Position numbers and translations under genes: made by a program
NCBI GenBank assembly: GCA_035628035.1
Contig: DASPKS010000037.1
Span: 1 to 8,512 of the forward strand
Reading direction: 5' to 3'
DNA: 8,512 nt
Source: DASPKS01 sp035628035
GTDB lineage: Bacteria > Bacteroidota > Rhodothermia > Rhodothermales > Rubricoccaceae
The notes under the pieces: model-generated
The model's input: only the letters and a program-made list of their open reading frames with translations
What the model was told of the DNA's origin: nothing
The model's database searches: none
Part shown: one piece after another, positions 7,101 to 8,512 of the stretch
How positions within the stretch are numbered: the stretch's first letter is position 1
Layout: each line of letters begins with the position of its first letter

Positions 7101-7872
7101 CGAGCGGAGCACCGACCCCGCCCTGTGGGCCGTCCTCCTCCTCCAGCCCGGCCACCTCCAGCAGCGCGACTCGATCCTGGTCGACGGCGAGCTCCTCCCG
7201 CCGCCGACGATCAACGGGCGGTTCCGGCTCTCGCAGGAGCTCTCGCTCTTCCCCGGCCAGCCGCGCTACGGCGGGCGCCTCACGCTGAGCCACCTCACGA
7301 GCACGGGCCGCCTCGCCGCCGGGCAGGAGGTACGCCTCCTCCAGACCGCCCGGGCCGAGGCCAACGCCGCGCCGCACCGCCGCGTGGCGCTGCGGCTCAT
7401 CGGGCTGGCCGAGCGCAACCGCGCCGAGAGCGAGGGGTTCGTTTCGCGGACGTTCGACATCCGCAGCCTTGGGCTGGAGCCGCAGGCGACGGTGACGGTA
7501 CTCCAGGGGCTGAGCGCCACGCTCGGCGTCGTCGCGAGCGACAAGGGGAACCGGCTGGCGCAGGAGGGCCAGCCCACTGGGGCGCGGGTGCTCCGCATCC
7601 CGGTGGAAGTGCGGTGGGCGGCCGTGCGGCGGCTCGCCCTCACCCTCCGCGCCGAGCGCGCCGACGTGGACGTGCGCGGCGGCACCGCCGCCGGGCTGGC
7701 GAGCTTCGAGCTGACGGAGGGGCGCGGGCCGGGGATCTCGTACCTCTGGGGCGTGACGGGGCAGTACACCCTCAACCGGTTCCTCCGCGCGACGCTGTTC
7801 TACGACGCCCGCGCGCCGGCCGACGCGCCGACCATCCACACCGTGCGGATGCAGCTCTCGGCCGTTTTTTGA
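4153..7872 (+). CDS. Large secreted, probable outer-membrane beta-rich protein of uncharacterised family
   Basis: The 1239-residue product starts with a Sec signal peptide (basic R4, hydrophobic LLLLLFAAPV, cleavage near AQAQ, residues 21-24). A Pro/Ala-rich linker lies near 93-122. A highly patterned block (about 181-275) includes SGSITRGL, GSNRDLSVESGLRMEL, LTDENTPIQPEG and a following DFDRVFVQLDAP stretch. I recognise this type of block from large unannotated envelope proteins of Bacteroidota and related phyla, distantly reminiscent of SprA-like barrels, but cannot name a characterised member. A beta-sandwich-like unit follows (about 318-385, with GDYVIDYATGELTF). The remainder (about 540-1239) alternates polar and hydrophobic residues like amphipathic strands and ends in ...RMQLSAVF with a C-terminal Phe, as barrel proteins often do. 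A segment near 890-916, FVWRDGEGEP...DEF, looks like a calcium-binding-type acidic loop. The ATG gives an immediate signal peptide. It is probably monocistronic, since the next gene is convergent. Confidence 0.75.
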   Translation: MSFRSLPGWTLLLLLFAAPVAQAQDGPGLGARRDTFVLSAGPTFQLRAPVVPGTEALFVLRGQQVLGRLPPSDYTLDAATGALAVHLDTTAYPPPAAPTPDSRAVPDSLAPADTLGPAPPPLRLAVAYRVLDLGLQAEYARRRFVQEEDTVGLMRDISLDLPQTRSADPDPLFGDVRLRRSGSITRGLIAGSNRDLSVESGLRMELAGAVAEGVNVQAVLTDENTPIQPEGTTQQLSDFDRVFVQLDAPMGRARLGDVDLAVTGSEFASFTRKIQGAALEGNVPAWGAFAGGRLRAAGATTRGIFQSQDLPAIEGVQGPYRLRGRQGEEFVIVIAGSERVYLDGILLTRGENGDYVIDYATGELTFTPRRLITAERRITVDFEYTTSRFTRTLLVGEAEAGFLPRAERPPRARIGVAVLREADAASFGAELGLSEADLDSIAVAGDRDVLIPGEERVAFDPESPFVLYARRDTLFSGQTYAIFVPATAADTAVYRVRFTRVSAGRGSYRRGGQARNGILYEWVGPTGGDYIPFRLLPKPALRQLVDVTASAELLPGLEAFAEAAGSTNDLNTLSGLGSDDDDGTAFVGGLRLQNFQLGRLGALHGQLRHRRQADSFVGFDRTRPVEFNRQWNLARSGTTFGTGLDSLAEATTEGALRWALTARTSAAIEGGMLDLGGVLRADRQAVELRVDEPRLLGGWLPAMEWRLDRAGSRNALAGEEGTFLRQRALVRRALLGGRLTPSVGFEQERRAQERGGLDSLSAASFAFVAVRPGLAWQSVALAASLTVERRREEEPLSGALVHSADATTFEGEVRYTPGPEAATEARVAYRLRDVTEPFRLLGREASESLALRWTGRVSPFRRAVEASTLYEALTERTPLLQETYILVGPELGEFVWRDGEGEPRPGEPDGIAQVDEFFPETFSLEGEYARTFVPSDELFPTIGVEAQLRLRTEPGRLFEDRADRRWLARVARALAGQTTVEVRERSTDPALWAVLLLQPGHLQQRDSILVDGELLPPPTINGRFRLSQELSLFPGQPRYGGRLTLSHLTSTGRLAAGQEVRLLQTARAEANAAPHRRVALRLIGLAERNRAESEGFVSRTFDIRSLGLEPQATVTVLQGLSATLGVVASDKGNRLAQEGQPTGARVLRIPVEVRWAAVRRLALTLRAERADVDVRGGTAAGLASFELTEGRGPGISYLWGVTGQYTLNRFLRATLFYDARAPADAPTIHTVRMQLSAVF
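7817..7870 (+). terminator. Possible weak intrinsic terminator overlapping the gene end
   Basis: CGGCCGA (7817-7823) can pair with TCGGCCG (7858-7864), and six T follow immediately (7865-7870). The T-run is inside the last codons of the large outer-membrane gene. The loop of 34 nt is long, which weakens the case. It would prevent read-through into the convergent imm8 gene. Confidence 0.25.
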
Positions 7873-7898
7873 TCAGCCGCCCGCTCTCGCTAGCCTCA

Positions 7899-8231
7899 TT
7901 AACCGGCGTGGCGAAGCATGCCAGCGAGACGCCCTATGACTTCGTCCCACGTATTGCAGGATTGAGCGTGCATAAGCAGCTTGTCGAGACGGGTACGAAT
8001 CACCTCCCAATCAAACCGATCCAGCACAAGGGTGTCCGTGATGAACATTCCAGGCTCCGCCTGAGCAAGCCTAGACGGCGAGCAAACCGTAAAGCCGAAG
8101 ACCTCTCCTCCGACCTCGCCTACTTCGCCGACCTCGGCTTGGATGAGCACGCCGAAGTCAGTACGGTCGGGAGGGCCTCCCTCGGTAGGGTCAAAGTCTG
8201 GGCTCCAGAGGTGACGAACTTCGAGCCTCAT
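7899..8231 (-). CDS. Imm8-family immunity protein (orphan)
   Basis: This 110-residue protein matches my recollection of the Imm8 family of polymorphic-toxin immunity proteins: an N-terminal strand with W-SPDFDP (9-15), DFGVLIQAEVGEVG (25-38), GEVFGFTVCSPSRLAQ (42-57, the FxFxVCxPxxLA signature), LVLDRFDWEVI (68-78), and a helix ending in TWDEVIGRLAGML (94-106). Such proteins are cytosolic and neutralise a cognate secreted toxin. No toxin, Rhs, LXG or secretion gene is in view, so it is an orphan here. GC is about 56% over 180 hand-counted bases, against about 75% in neighbours, with more A/T-ending codons, which suggests recent acquisition. It starts 7 bases after the cyclophilin stop on the same strand and is probably co-transcribed. 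The usual acidic/aromatic C-terminal tail appears absent; other frames downstream do not restore it. Confidence 0.8.
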   Translation of the reverse strand: MRLEVRHLWSPDFDPTEGGPPDRTDFGVLIQAEVGEVGEVGGEVFGFTVCSPSRLAQAEPGMFITDTLVLDRFDWEVIRTRLDKLLMHAQSCNTWDEVIGRLAGMLRHAG

Positions 8232-8238
8232 CTCTTGC

Positions 8239-8512
8239 TCAGTACACCTCCGGCCACTCCTCGACGGTCACGCGGGTCATCTTGTCGCCCTGGCGGATGG
8301 CGTCGACCACGTCCATCCCGTCGGTGACCTCGCCGAAGACGGTGTGCTTCCCGTCGAGCCAGGGGGTGTCGACGTGCGTGATGAAGAACTGGCTCCCGTT
8401 CGTGTTGGGGCCAGCGTTCGCCATGGAAAGCACGCCGCGCCGGTGGCGGAGGGGGTTGTTCCGCACTTCGTCCTCGAACTGGTAGCCGGGCCCGCCGCGC
8501 CCGGTGCCCGTC
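8239..8512 (-). CDS. Cyclophilin-type peptidyl-prolyl cis-trans isomerase (C-terminal part, runs off right edge)
   Basis: This enzyme isomerises Xaa-Pro peptide bonds and assists protein folding. The visible 90 residues open at the window edge with TGTGRGGPGYQFEDE (1-15). MANAGPNTNGSQFFIT (30-45) and TPWLDGKHTVFGEV (49-62) follow, the most conserved stretch of cyclophilins. Active-site residues corresponding to human CypA N102, F113, W121, L122 and H126 are present (N32, F43, W51, L52, H56). The catalytic Arg and the FHR / MIQ region lie upstream, outside the window. The true start is therefore not visible and the in-frame GTG at 8466 is only an internal valine. Whether it is cytosolic (ppiB-like) or exported (ppiA-like) cannot be told. 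The stop lies 7 bases ahead of imm8. Confidence 0.95.
   Translation of the reverse strand, partial: TGTGRGGPGYQFEDEVRNNPLRHRRGVLSMANAGPNTNGSQFFITHVDTPWLDGKHTVFGEVTDGMDVVDAIRQGDKMTRVTVEEWPEVY

Noticed and set aside
7865..7870. T-run as a strong terminator
   Set aside because: It encodes the last residues of the gene and the only possible stem has a 34-nt loop, so it is listed only as a weak possibility.
8120..8160. Short tandem pattern giving EVGEVGGEV in the immunity protein, considered as a microsatellite expansion
   Set aside because: The region corresponds to a Gly/Glu-containing loop that I recall in Imm8 proteins, so no expansion needs to be invoked.
4176..8327. Very long open frame (over 1380 codons) in another plus-strand frame across the large outer-membrane gene
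   Set aside because: It is Arg/Pro/Gly-rich low-complexity translation typical of a shadow frame in GC-rich DNA, and it runs through the imm8 gene antisense. The chosen frame has a signal peptide and recognisable motifs.

Overview
The window is very GC-rich (hand counts of about 75-78% in sample stretches of the large genes), and none of the visible gene starts has a convincing Shine-Dalgarno sequence. It carries outer-membrane beta-barrel proteins and a diderm-type lipoprotein. The best candidate promoters look like the Bacteroidota TTG / TAnnTTTG type. Together this suggests a high-GC diderm of the Bacteroidota/Rhodothermota sphere (Rhodothermales-like). That is an inference from style; no rRNA or other marker is present.

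Layout, left to right: (1) the 5' part of a minus-strand outer-membrane beta-barrel gene, possibly Omp85/surface-antigen type, runs off the left edge (1-464). (2) Divergent from it across an 80-bp gap is a complete purD (545-1825). (3) A lipoprotein with NHL/beta-propeller-like repeats follows (1822-2712), its GTG start overlapping the purD stop by 4 bases. (4) A convergent minus-strand amidohydrolase-2-type metal hydrolase (2709-3866) overlaps the lipoprotein gene by exactly the four bases CTAG. (5) A 286-bp divergent intergenic region (3867-4152) holds several inverted repeats, a candidate promoter and a 24-bp tandem direct repeat that can form two mutually exclusive hairpins. (6) A 1239-codon gene for a large secreted, probably outer-membrane, beta-rich protein of a family I recognise only as uncharacterised (4153-7872). 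(7) Convergent to it lies a compositionally foreign small gene for an Imm8-type immunity protein (7899-8231, about 57% GC by hand count). (8) Seven bases upstream of it, on the same strand, is the 3' end of a cyclophilin-type peptidyl-prolyl isomerase that runs off the right edge (8239-8512).

How the genes relate: purD and the lipoprotein are probably one transcript. The cyclophilin and imm8 are probably another, with imm8 a late arrival that may depend on the cyclophilin promoter. Several products belong to the cell envelope (barrel protein, lipoprotein, large outer-membrane protein), but nothing shows that they act as one pathway. The items most worth a second look are the orphan immunity gene in foreign-looking DNA, the uncharacterised large outer-membrane family, and the repeat/hairpin leader in front of it. 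I do not see a complete new multi-gene system, a toxin partner, a CRISPR array, a transposase or RNA genes.
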